Under the pieces are notes generated by a model. That model was not told the DNA's origin, did not search any database, and saw only the letters and a list, made by a program, of their open reading frames with translations. A stretch of 5,743 nt of DNA from CAZGNZ01 sp964527215 (GTDB taxonomy: Bacteria > Fidelibacterota > Marinisomatia > SCGC-AAA003-L08 > JACNLC01), in contig CAZGNZ010000076.1 of assembly GCA_964527215.1 (NCBI GenBank), forward strand, positions 1 through 5,743. The letters run 5' to 3'. Of the stretch, positions 1-5,622 are shown piece by piece. A program made the position numbers and the translations under genes. The first letter of the stretch is position 1, and each line of letters begins with the position of its first letter.

Positions 1-8
1 GTAGAATG

Positions 9-24
9 AGAACCCATGGGTTCT
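9..24. repeat. 16-bp perfect palindrome
   Basis: AGAACCCATGGGTTCT equals its own reverse complement. As RNA it could form a 6-bp stem with a 4-nt CATG loop, followed on the plus strand by TTAA. It may be the terminator of a gene ending just left of the window, or a symmetric binding site for a dimeric regulator. Without the left flank these cannot be told apart. Confidence 0.5.
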
Positions 25-28
25 TTAA

Positions 29-85
29 CGGAAAAAGCTTCATTGATAGTCAGCAGTGAATTGTGTTGAATTTTTGCTTTTTCCG
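29..85. repeat. 10-bp inverted repeat with a 37-nt spacer
   Basis: CGGAAAAAGC at 29-38 is matched exactly by its reverse complement GCTTTTTCCG at 76-85. The arms are A/T-run rich and 37 nt apart, too far for an ordinary rho-independent terminator. The role is unknown. A spaced operator pair or the remnant of an element end are possible, and so is chance. Confidence 0.35.
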
Positions 86-246
86 CATCAATACATTTTC
101 ATCATCTTATTACGAAGTCTCATGAAATATCCGGGCTAAAACCACCTGCATTGTTTTCCTCATAAAACTTCAACCTGAAAAATCGTTTGCAAATCCAAAC
201 CTGTTCTTCCCACACTTTTTGCATTTGAAAACAATTTGATTTAATT

Positions 247-279
247 TCTTGGGTCATTCTTGGGTCATTCTTGGGTCAT
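247..279. repeat. Three tandem 11-bp direct repeats
   Basis: The unit TCTTGGGTCAT occurs three times in a row with no mismatch at 247-257, 258-268 and 269-279. On the minus strand each unit reads ATGACCCAAGA. The 11-bp period is close to one helical turn, so any protein bound to each copy would sit on the same DNA face, as at iterons or recombinase arm sites. The unit is not a multiple of three and no supported gene crosses it, so it is unlikely to encode a protein repeat. Confidence 0.8.
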
Positions 280-493
280 TTTCATGGCTGGATATAACAA
301 CCCATTATTTAATTAGCATGGAAAAATGATTCAAAAAGGGCAGGAGAAATGCTTCGTTTTCGCAGTGTGTCAGTGCAGATATTTGAAACTTTTTGATGAG
401 TATTTGGGGATGATTCGGGTTAAAGCACAACGCTTCACAGGTATGGTGATATTCTTTGTATATTCATTATATACAACTGTATATTACATACAC

Positions 494-517
494 AAATCCC
501 CGCTTCCACGGGGATTT
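494..517 (-). terminator. Hairpin terminator of the tRNA-Pro/tRNA-His unit
   Basis: A perfect 9-bp stem (AAATCCCCG at 494-502 with CGGGGATTT at 509-517) encloses a 6-nt loop. It starts 2 nt past the tRNA-His 3' end. Read on the minus strand, the stem ends in ATTT followed by GTGTATG, so the U-tract is short and termination may be partial. The stem could also shield the 3' end before processing. Its position makes terminator the best reading. Confidence 0.65.
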
Positions 518-519
518 CG

Positions 520-594
520 GGTGATTGATGGGATTTGAACCCACGACCTCCTGGGCCACAACCAGGTGCTCTAACCAACTGAGCTACAACCACC
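520..594 (-). tRNA. trnH: tRNA-His (anticodon GUG)
   Basis: The minus strand folds into a full 75-nt cloverleaf. The acceptor arm GTGGTTG pairs with CAATCAC, with one G-U pair. The D stem is GCTC/GAGC and the anticodon stem CCTGG/CCAGG holds loop TTGTGGC, which gives anticodon GTG. The T stem GTGGG/CCCAT carries loop TTCAAAT. The gene encodes the extra G at position -1 (base 594) opposite discriminator C73 (base 520), the identity pair recognised by bacterial histidyl-tRNA synthetase. No CCA follows C73, so the tail must be added by CCA-adding enzyme. It lies 11 nt downstream of tRNA-Pro and just ahead of a hairpin, so it is the last gene of a two-tRNA transcript. Confidence 0.97.
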
Positions 595-605
595 ATCAGA
601 TTCTG

Positions 606-680
606 TCGAGGTGAGAGGATTCGAACCTCCGACCCCCTGCTCCCAAAGCAGGTGCTCTAACCGGGCTGAGCCACACCTCG
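606..680 (-). tRNA. trnP: tRNA-Pro (anticodon UGG)
   Basis: The minus strand folds into a 75-nt cloverleaf. The acceptor arm CGAGGTG pairs perfectly with CACCTCG, giving the C1-G72 pair typical of bacterial proline tRNAs, followed by discriminator A73. The D stem is GCTC/GAGC with a 10-nt loop. The anticodon stem CCTGC/GCAGG has loop TTTGGGA, giving anticodon TGG, which can read CCA, CCG and, if modified, other proline codons. The T stem GGAGG/CCTCT has loop TTCGAAT. CCA is not encoded. It is the first gene of the unit, about 22 nt downstream of the predicted transcription start, with tRNA-His 11 nt further on. Confidence 0.97.
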
Positions 681-708
681 ACTATTTGCTTCTGATCAAG
701 CCAGTAAA

Positions 709-736
709 ATTAGATGCAGTCGATCTTTTCTGGCAA
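709..736 (-). promoter_or_regulatory. Sigma-70-type promoter of the tRNA unit
   Basis: On the minus strand a -35 hexamer TTGCCA (731-736; five of six to TTGACA) stands 16 bp from a -10 hexamer TCTAAT (709-714; five of six to TATAAT). Transcription would begin near 702, leaving a leader of about 22 nt before tRNA-Pro at 680. It is the only good promoter I see between the peptidase stop codon and the tRNAs, and its placement fits a short tRNA leader. Assigned by eye. Confidence 0.55.
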
Positions 737-777
737 ATCAAAAATCATCTGCCCGGCAGCGCTTCCACGGTGGTTCA

Positions 778-1815
778 TCACTGCTTTTTGAAATAGGGCT
801 GCCGGTTGTACGGCGCATTTTTAATATATGCCAGGATCAAATCCTTGGTGGCTTTCACCCCTTTCAAATGGGTGCGTTCCACACCATGGGAACTGGCCAC
901 ACCGGGACCGATAAGTCCCACCCGCGCGTCCATACCGGCACGCAGCGCAGCGGACCCGTCACTGCCGTAGTACGGAAATACGTCCACCTCATGGGAGATA
1001 TCGTTTTCGCGGGCCAACCGGATCAGCGTCTCGCGCATGGTGAAATCATAGGGTCCGGAAGAATCCTTGGCGCAGATGGAAACGGCCGTTTCCTTACCAG
1101 CCACCTGATCACCCACAACCCCCATATCTGCCACCAGAAGCTCTTCGACTGACACTGGAATACCAGCACAGCTGCCGTGTCCAACTTCCTCATAATTGCT
1201 GAAAAAGAATCCCACGTTCTTGGTCTTGATCTCCTCAAAATGATTCAGCAGGATGTCCAGCATCACACCGGCACAGGCTTTGTCATCCAGGAAACGGGAT
1301 TTAATGAATCCGGTGTCGGTAACTTCAAACCGGGGATCAAAAAATACAAAATCACCCACCCGGATTCCGGCTTCCCTGGCGTCCTTTCCTGAGCTGATCA
1401 GCGCATCCACCCGAACATGCATTTTGGTCATGTCACGTTCCGTTTTGGTTATTTCACGGTTTACGTGAGCAGCCGGATTGTTCAGCAGAAACGTTCCGCG
1501 GTAATGTTTTCCATCATGTGTCCGGACAGTTACATGCTCTCCCTCAAAACTGTTAGGCGGCCAACCGCCCAGCTGAGTCAGCTCCAGAGTGCCGTCGTCC
1601 CGAATGTGCTTAACCATTCCGCCAAGCGTATCAATATGACCGGAAATCACCAGCTGCGGTGATTCAGTGGAACTAACAAGCAATGCGCCCTTTCGGGTGC
1701 GAATCTGAGTAAACGGCAGGGATTTCACCGATTCCGAAATGAAGTCAATTACTTCTTCCGTAAATCCGCTGGGAGAATGAATATCCACCAGCGCTTTAAT
1801 ATATGATTCAGACAT
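778..1815 (-). CDS. M42 family metallo-aminopeptidase
   Basis: This 345-residue protein is a dinuclear metal aminopeptidase of family M42 (TET/FrvX/deblocking type), which removes N-terminal residues from peptides in the cytoplasm, often as large tetrahedral assemblies. All key positions are visible: H60 and D62 in GHIDTLG, the D177-D178 pair in SRFLDDKA, the catalytic E209 and ligand E210 in NYEEVGHG, D230 in VADMG, and H310 in SSHGVERTH. The DSSGPYDF (251-258) and VFPYYGSDGSAALRAG (279-294) segments match one M42 subgroup as I recall it. Length is normal for the family, there is no signal peptide and the frame is intact. The start is the first ATG after the SDR gene; its AAGG ribosome site lies 13 nt upstream, which is weak. 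The gene follows the SDR gene by 53 bp on the same strand and may share its transcript. The peptide substrate cannot be read from sequence. Confidence 0.95.
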   Translation of the reverse strand: MSESYIKALVDIHSPSGFTEEVIDFISESVKSLPFTQIRTRKGALLVSSTESPQLVISGHIDTLGGMVKHIRDDGTLELTQLGGWPPNSFEGEHVTVRTHDGKHYRGTFLLNNPAAHVNREITKTERDMTKMHVRVDALISSGKDAREAGIRVGDFVFFDPRFEVTDTGFIKSRFLDDKACAGVMLDILLNHFEEIKTKNVGFFFSNYEEVGHGSCAGIPVSVEELLVADMGVVGDQVAGKETAVSICAKDSSGPYDFTMRETLIRLARENDISHEVDVFPYYGSDGSAALRAGMDARVGLIGPGVASSHGVERTHLKGVKATKDLILAYIKNAPYNRQPYFKKQ

Positions 1816-1868
1816 TTTGATTCATCAACCTTGTTTTATCTGTACAAACGTACCAGCGAATCCGCCAG

Positions 1869-2747
1869 TCATTTATTATGACTCCGCTGCGGACTCTCAA
1901 ATCTTTCCAACCGGAACACCTTTACCAGAATCCGGTCCATCAGTCGGGTCGGCAGAATCTTCATCAAATAGTAATTTTTCCAGGCTTTCCGGGTGACTAA
2001 ATATCGCGCTTTTGGTTTCTTCATTCGGAGAATTTTCTCCGTCAGCACCGCCACTTTTTCAGCAGGCAGCGCTGAGCGGCTTTTTTCGATCAGCAGGCTT
2101 TCGAACTGCCTCAGCGCAGGTTCATACTCCGATCCAATATACGGATTATGCTCGCTGTCGGGTTTTTTGGTCCAGATAGCCGACTGCACCGGTCCCGGTT
2201 CGATCAGCACCACTTCCAGACCATGGGGAATCAATTCCATCCGCAAAGCATCGGACCACGCTTCCAGGGCATATTTGGAAGCCGAATAAGGTCCCATAAA
2301 CGGCAGCACCCGCCGTCCGGCCACGGAACTGATATTGATGATGCGTCCCGGGGCACCGGGTGTGGAATGTGCTTTCAGAATAGGAAAAAAACACTGGATC
2401 ACCCGATGCACGCCCACCACATTCACATCCAGCTGATGACGCAGCTCTTCTGCGCTGAAAATCAGCAGGGGACCGCCAGTGGCAATCCCCGCATTGTTAA
2501 TCAGAGCTTTGACTTGATCACCGGGATCAAGAATTTTCTCCAGTCGCTGTGCCTCTTTTCGGCAATTTTCTTCATCGGTCACATCAAACACCAGCGGAAT
2601 AAACCTGTCGCCGAACTGTTCTGCCAGATCAGATGCATCTTCCGCTCGGCGGACACTGCCAATCACCTTGCAGCCGGACCGGCACAGATGCCTGGCGACA
2701 GCTGCACCAATCCCCGTGGATACACCTGTAATAATAACGCAAATCAT
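1869..2747 (-). CDS. SDR family NAD(P)-dependent oxidoreductase
   Basis: This 292-residue protein is a classical short-chain dehydrogenase/reductase with a Rossmann fold. The cofactor motif TGVSTGIG is at residues 7-14, NNAG at 84-87, the structural Asn at 109, the catalytic Ser near 141 (ISSVAG), and YSASK gives catalytic Tyr154 and Lys158. The EPGPV segment after the active site (183-187) is also typical. R33-R34 after the second strand favour NADP(H) over NAD(H); that is inference. The pattern resembles the 17-beta-hydroxysteroid-dehydrogenase-like/retinol-dehydrogenase-like group, whose bacterial members mostly have unknown alcohol or ketone substrates. A basic C-terminal tail (about 243-292) extends past the catalytic core. 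The start is supported by GGAG 7 nt upstream. A strong terminator lies upstream and the M42 gene follows after 53 bp. I saw no clear promoter in the short upstream gap. Confidence 0.95.
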   Translation of the reverse strand: MICVIITGVSTGIGAAVARHLCRSGCKVIGSVRRAEDASDLAEQFGDRFIPLVFDVTDEENCRKEAQRLEKILDPGDQVKALINNAGIATGGPLLIFSAEELRHQLDVNVVGVHRVIQCFFPILKAHSTPGAPGRIINISSVAGRRVLPFMGPYSASKYALEAWSDALRMELIPHGLEVVLIEPGPVQSAIWTKKPDSEHNPYIGSEYEPALRQFESLLIEKSRSALPAEKVAVLTEKILRMKKPKARYLVTRKAWKNYYLMKILPTRLMDRILVKVFRLERFESPQRSHNK

Positions 2748-2754
2748 GCTGAAG

Positions 2755-2758
2755 CTCC
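2755..2758 (-). promoter_or_regulatory. Ribosome binding site of the SDR gene
   Basis: GGAG on the minus strand sits 7 nt before the ATG at 2747. A nearer upstream ATG is out of frame, so this site fixes the start. Confidence 0.7.
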
Positions 2759-2804
2759 ATCCGCATCATTCAGCGGAATCTGTTCGAGTTTGTTTGGAAT
2801 AGAC

Positions 2805-2833
2805 AAAAAAAGGGGTGAGACATCCCACCCCTT
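2805..2833 (-). terminator. Rho-independent terminator of the barrel gene
   Basis: On the minus strand an 8-bp perfect stem (AAGGGGTG at 2833-2826, CACCCCTT at 2817-2810) with an 8-nt loop is followed by a run of T, seven counting the last two stem bases. It starts 18 nt past the stop codon of the beta-barrel gene. It should uncouple that gene from the SDR-M42 pair downstream. No T-tract is present in the plus direction, so it works one way. Confidence 0.92.
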
Positions 2834-2851
2834 CCATGAATTTGAATCAGT

Positions 2852-3946
2852 TTATTTAAACAGGATTTCAGTGGTGATTTCAAACCGGGTACGGAAGAAA
2901 TCATCATAATCAGATTCCTTCCACTGCAGACGCAGGGTGGGTTTGATACTGATTTCACCAAAGTCGGACTTATGAACCACGACCTTGTAATGAGCCCACA
3001 TATAACTATGGTCAATCTCATTACCGTCCCAATCCACCGTCGCCATATCGTACCATAAGGCCATTGAACCGGGACCTAGAATACTGGTGGACGCCTTGAC
3101 ACGGAAAAGGGTGCCTTCATATTCATACTGACCGGTTTCCATTTCCATGTTCGACATTTCCACTTCTTCTTCCTGCTTGGTTGACGCAAAGGAACCTGCG
3201 AATTTGAAGCCGGCAATTGGCGGTGAAAACACATTGATACCAAAAGTCATCGGCGCGGCGCATCCGTCGCTGCCCATGGTTTTATACAGGGATGGCTGTA
3301 CTTTTAAACCTGCCAGAGGCATAGTGTAATTCACCGCAAATGTGTATTCATCGTCGTGTTCTGCGTCATCATCCACTTCATATTCTGTGGTATTGGTGAC
3401 ATTGTCATTCACTGTCATAGTGAGACCCAGCGTTCCCGGACCGATATTTCCGTAACCGATGAAGCCGGTGGCTGAATTCACGTTGAAAAGCACCCAGGGG
3501 ATATCCACCGGACGATATGGAAAATAGTGAAGATCAATGATGGGATTGTTGATACCGTTGATAGGAACAATACCGCCCAGCAGACCGCAGACATCGGTTT
3601 TGTATCCGAAAAACAGCTGATTAAAATAAATCGGCTGTTTTTTGCCTGATCCGTGAGCAAGGGAGTGCACCGGTGAACCTTCACCCATTGTGCCAAAGTT
3701 ACCTGGTCCTTCACCACTGATAGACACTTTTGCCATCCAGCCGTCACCAATGTCGGCAACAGCATTCAGACTGGCGCGGTAATAAATGTACATGTCAGTG
3801 GTTTTTGTAACAGATCCATTGGGGAAGTCACCGTAGTCTTTAATATCCCAGCGGGGACGTACCCTGGCGGCTCCGCTGAAAGTGATTTGTGCCATTAATG
3901 AACCTATCATTAATAAAGCCAGAAAACTGATAACCAGCTTACGCAT
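2852..3946 (-). CDS. Exported protein, predicted outer-membrane beta-barrel (porin-like)
   Basis: I do not recognise the family. The 364-residue product starts with a clear signal peptide (MRK, a hydrophobic run to about residue 18, likely cleavage after SLMA at 19). The rest reads like a beta-barrel: alternating polar/hydrophobic strands rich in Gly, Tyr, Phe and Trp with short turns, opening with ITFSGAARVRPRWD, which recalls the first strand of porin-like and alginate-export-like proteins. Two segments are strongly acidic (about 188-200 and 258-270), probably surface loops. Only two cysteines occur in the mature part (C120, C229). The last residues are ILFK, so the usual terminal aromatic is second to last. 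The start at 3946 is chosen because AGGAG lies 7 nt upstream and the signal peptide begins there; the open frame reaches back to 4126, but that extension has no signal. The gene has its own terminator and is divergent from the Do/DegQ protease gene. A general channel or a substrate-specific transporter is possible. Confidence 0.85.
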   Translation of the reverse strand: MRKLVISFLALLMIGSLMAQITFSGAARVRPRWDIKDYGDFPNGSVTKTTDMYIYYRASLNAVADIGDGWMAKVSISGEGPGNFGTMGEGSPVHSLAHGSGKKQPIYFNQLFFGYKTDVCGLLGGIVPINGINNPIIDLHYFPYRPVDIPWVLFNVNSATGFIGYGNIGPGTLGLTMTVNDNVTNTTEYEVDDDAEHDDEYTFAVNYTMPLAGLKVQPSLYKTMGSDGCAAPMTFGINVFSPPIAGFKFAGSFASTKQEEEVEMSNMEMETGQYEYEGTLFRVKASTSILGPGSMALWYDMATVDWDGNEIDHSYMWAHYKVVVHKSDFGEISIKPTLRLQWKESDYDDFFRTRFEITTEILFK

Positions 3947-3953
3947 ACGTATT

Positions 3954-3958
3954 CTCCT
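3954..3958 (-). promoter_or_regulatory. Ribosome binding site fixing the barrel gene start
   Basis: AGGAG on the minus strand ends 7 nt before the ATG at 3946. It argues against the 60-codon longer in-frame start at 4126 and places the signal peptide at the N-terminus. Confidence 0.85.
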
Positions 3959-4006
3959 GTGTTGTATTAATAAGTTTTGGAGTGTGACCAGAGCGGCGGG
4001 GTTCGG

Positions 4007-4031
4007 AAAACAAACATGGATGCACTCCATG
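4007..4031 (-). promoter_or_regulatory. Terminator-like hairpin in the barrel gene leader
   Basis: On the minus strand CATGGA and TCCATG (4031-4026 and 4020-4015) form a 6-bp stem with a 5-nt loop, followed by TTTGTTTT. It lies about 60 nt upstream of the barrel gene start. If transcription begins upstream of it, it could act as an attenuator. As DNA it is also a candidate operator. The stem is short, so the call is tentative. Confidence 0.25.
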
Positions 4032-4149
4032 CTCTTAAAAAAACAGAACAGCCACCCACACTTGAATTTACACTGAACTTGAGAAACCAACCTTATATAT
4101 TTTTCCACGGCAAAGAGATGACGCACACCTTTGTATTGGCGCGGAACAA

Positions 4150-4165
4150 AGGCACAAATCCTGCA
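4150..4165 (+). promoter_or_regulatory. Candidate sigma-54 (-24/-12) promoter for the protease gene
   Basis: AGGCAC at 4150-4155, a 5-nt gap and CTGCA at 4161-4165 match the sigma-54 pattern TGGCAC-N5-TTGCW at 9 of 11 positions, with the key GG (4151-4152) and GC (4163-4164) at the correct 10-nt separation. Transcription would start near 4176, about 30 nt before the start codon at 4207. No enhancer-binding-protein site was identified and a chance match is possible. A sigma-70 alternative with -10 TATATT further upstream has a poor -35. Confidence 0.3.
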
Positions 4166-4197
4166 TTATTGCGCTGCATTTTTTGAGAAAAAAAATT

Positions 4198-4201
4198 GGA
4201 G
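4198..4201 (+). promoter_or_regulatory. Ribosome binding site fixing the protease start
   Basis: GGAG stands 5 nt before the ATG at 4207. An in-frame TTG at 4183 would add eight residues in front of the signal peptide and would lie upstream of this site, so ATG 4207 is preferred. Confidence 0.75.
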
Positions 4202-4206
4202 TGCAT

Positions 4207-5580
4207 ATGAAAAACATGATCCTGATTACGCTATTTGCCGCGGCTGCGTTTGCTGCACCCAGCCGCAAAGAATTCAGCGAAGCTTTTATCGATGTGGCAG
4301 CCAAAGCCAATCCCGCAGTTGTATCAATTGTCTCGGAAAAAGTGATGGAAAATGATTTCCATCGCTTTTTTTTAAATCCCTGGTTTGAAGATTTCGGTCC
4401 CCGTGAATACAAGGGCGAATCTCTCGGCTCAGGGGTGATCGTGGATGCCCGTAAAGGGTATATTGTCACCAATTTCCATGTAGTGGAAGATGCCGACGAA
4501 GTGAAAGTACAGCTGTTGAACAATGGTGAGATTGAAGCGGTTGTAATTGGTACCGATCCGCTTTCCGACCTGGCTGTTCTGCAGGTGGAAGCAGATGATC
4601 TCACCGCAGTACGGATGGGCGATTCTGATGAGCTTGAAATTGGTGAATGGGTTATTGCCATTGGCAGCCCTTTTCAGCTGAATCTTAATCACACCGTAAC
4701 TGCCGGTATCGTCAGTGCCAAGGGCCGCAGTGACGTCATCTCACGCGTGAATTTTGAAAATTTCATTCAGCATGATGCCGCCATCAATCCTGGAAATTCC
4801 GGCGGAGCCCTGCTGAATTTGGACGGTGAGCTTGTCGGCATTAATTCCGCCATCGCCACAGACGGCTTCTCCAGAGCAAATGCCGGAGTGGGATTCGCAA
4901 TTCCCATCAATCAGGTGAAGCGGGTGGTAAGAGATCTTATTGAACATGGATCTGTCGCCAGAGGCTGGCTGGGAGTGTCCATCCAGGATATCGATCAGCC
5001 AATGGCCAAAGCCCTCAATCTCGGATCCCGAAACGGAGCCATTATATCCCAGGTGCTCAATGACAGCCCCGCTTCTGAATCCGATATCCGCGAGCAGGAT
5101 ATCATTCTGCAGGTAAATGACATCAAAATTGAAAGTGCGTCCCATCTGCGGAATTCGGTGGCAGCACTGAGTCCGGGTGATAAAGTCAAATTCCGTGTTT
5201 TGCGGGATGATCGGGAAAAAGTCATTACTGTTGTACTTGGAACGCGGCCGGATGAAGAAGACCTGCAGCTGGCCATGCAGCGGAATGGATATTCCGGATT
5301 TGATGTGCTTGGTCTGAAAGTCGAAAACCTGAATGGCGAAACTTATGGACGATATCACTACGACGGAAACGGCGTCATCGTTGCAGAAGTTGAAGATGAT
5401 TCACCTGCCGAAGATGCCCAAATCCGACCGGGTGATGTTATCGTGAAGATTGGTAAAACCAGCATAACATCAGAGCGGGAATACCTGGAAGAATTGGAAA
5501 AATACGAAACTGGAGACTCCGTGCTTCTGCTGATAAAAACTGATAATTCCTCGCGGTTTGTAGCGTTGGAAATTGAGTAA
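4207..5580 (+). CDS. degQ: Periplasmic Do/DegQ (HtrA) family serine endoprotease
   Basis: This 457-residue protein is a complete HtrA-family protease, the kind that degrades or chaperones misfolded envelope proteins as PDZ-assembled oligomers. A short signal peptide (1-16, cleavage after AFA) exports it. The trypsin-like domain (about 25-245) has the full triad: H91 in TNFHVV, D121 in DPLSDLAVL, S198 in PGNSGGA. Two PDZ domains follow, about 252-345 (GWLGVSIQ to VVLGTR) and 365-452 (ending FVALEIE). The segment between the first strand and ESLGSG (about 46-71), equivalent to the LA loop, is short compared with DegP and closer to DegQ. The two PDZ domains set it apart from DegS. The exact paralogue name is uncertain. 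The gene is divergent from the predicted outer-membrane barrel gene, a plausible client, and ends at its own hairpin. A candidate sigma-54 promoter precedes it. Confidence 0.96.
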   Translation: MKNMILITLFAAAAFAAPSRKEFSEAFIDVAAKANPAVVSIVSEKVMENDFHRFFLNPWFEDFGPREYKGESLGSGVIVDARKGYIVTNFHVVEDADEVKVQLLNNGEIEAVVIGTDPLSDLAVLQVEADDLTAVRMGDSDELEIGEWVIAIGSPFQLNLNHTVTAGIVSAKGRSDVISRVNFENFIQHDAAINPGNSGGALLNLDGELVGINSAIATDGFSRANAGVGFAIPINQVKRVVRDLIEHGSVARGWLGVSIQDIDQPMAKALNLGSRNGAIISQVLNDSPASESDIREQDIILQVNDIKIESASHLRNSVAALSPGDKVKFRVLRDDREKVITVVLGTRPDEEDLQLAMQRNGYSGFDVLGLKVENLNGETYGRYHYDGNGVIVAEVEDDSPAEDAQIRPGDVIVKIGKTSITSEREYLEELEKYETGDSVLLLIKTDNSSRFVALEIE

Positions 5581-5593
5581 AACATTAAACCCG

Positions 5594-5622
5594 GGGGGGA
5601 GTATTCTTCCCCCTGTTTCTTT
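5594..5622 (+). terminator. Rho-independent terminator of the protease gene
   Basis: GGGGGGAG (5594-5601) pairs with CTTCCCCC (5606-5613) as an 8-bp stem with one G-U pair and a TATT loop, followed by TGTTTCTTT. It begins 14 nt past the stop codon. Read on the minus strand the stem is followed by CGGGTTTAATG, a much poorer tail, so any action in that direction would be weak. Confidence 0.85.

Larger units (their letters stand above)
1..493. other. Gene-free AT-rich region left of the tRNA unit
   Basis: I see no convincing protein or RNA gene in these roughly 490 bases. Open frames are short, lack good ribosome binding sites and resemble no family. The plus-strand frame at 326-538 runs through the tRNA terminator hairpin into the tRNA-His 3' end, so it is not a gene. 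A 45-codon minus-strand frame (257 down to 120) begins inside a tandem repeat and is also unsupported. What the stretch does hold is a 16-bp palindrome, a 10-bp inverted repeat, three tandem 11-bp repeats (each listed separately) and a small AT-rich dyad at 469-484 (ATATAC, 4 nt, GTATAT). It looks more AT-rich than the coding part of the window. Confidence 0.7.

Noticed and set aside
120..257. 45-codon minus-strand frame starting in the 11-bp repeats
   Set aside because: It is short, has no ribosome site beyond the repeat itself and no recognisable motif. Such frames are expected by chance.
326..538. 70-codon open frame on the plus strand
   Set aside because: It has no convincing ribosome site or family resemblance and runs through the tRNA terminator hairpin into the antisense of tRNA-His.
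741..760. Possible terminator after the M42 gene (CTGC-CGG-GCAG then a T run)
   Set aside because: The stem is only 4 bp and the T run is offset by four bases. It also overlaps the region just upstream of the tRNA promoter.
501..770. 11-bp direct repeat CGCTTCCACGG at 501-511 and 760-770 flanking the tRNA pair
   Set aside because: A few exact 11-bp repeats are expected by chance in a window this size, and the first copy is part of the terminator hairpin.
611..796. 61-codon plus-strand frame
   Set aside because: It is antisense to tRNA-Pro; the apparent peptide is an artefact of the T and D arm sequences.
2148..2909. 253-codon plus-strand frame opposite the SDR gene
   Set aside because: It is antisense to a clear SDR gene, contains no recognisable motif, and crosses the gene boundary and terminator.
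3947..4126. 60-residue N-terminal extension of the barrel protein
   Set aside because: A signal peptide and a well-spaced AGGAG site both mark the ATG at 3946, and the extension lies in the intergenic control region.
4741..5358. 205-codon minus-strand frame opposite the protease gene
   Set aside because: It is a shadow of the DegQ-like coding sequence in another frame, with no independent support.
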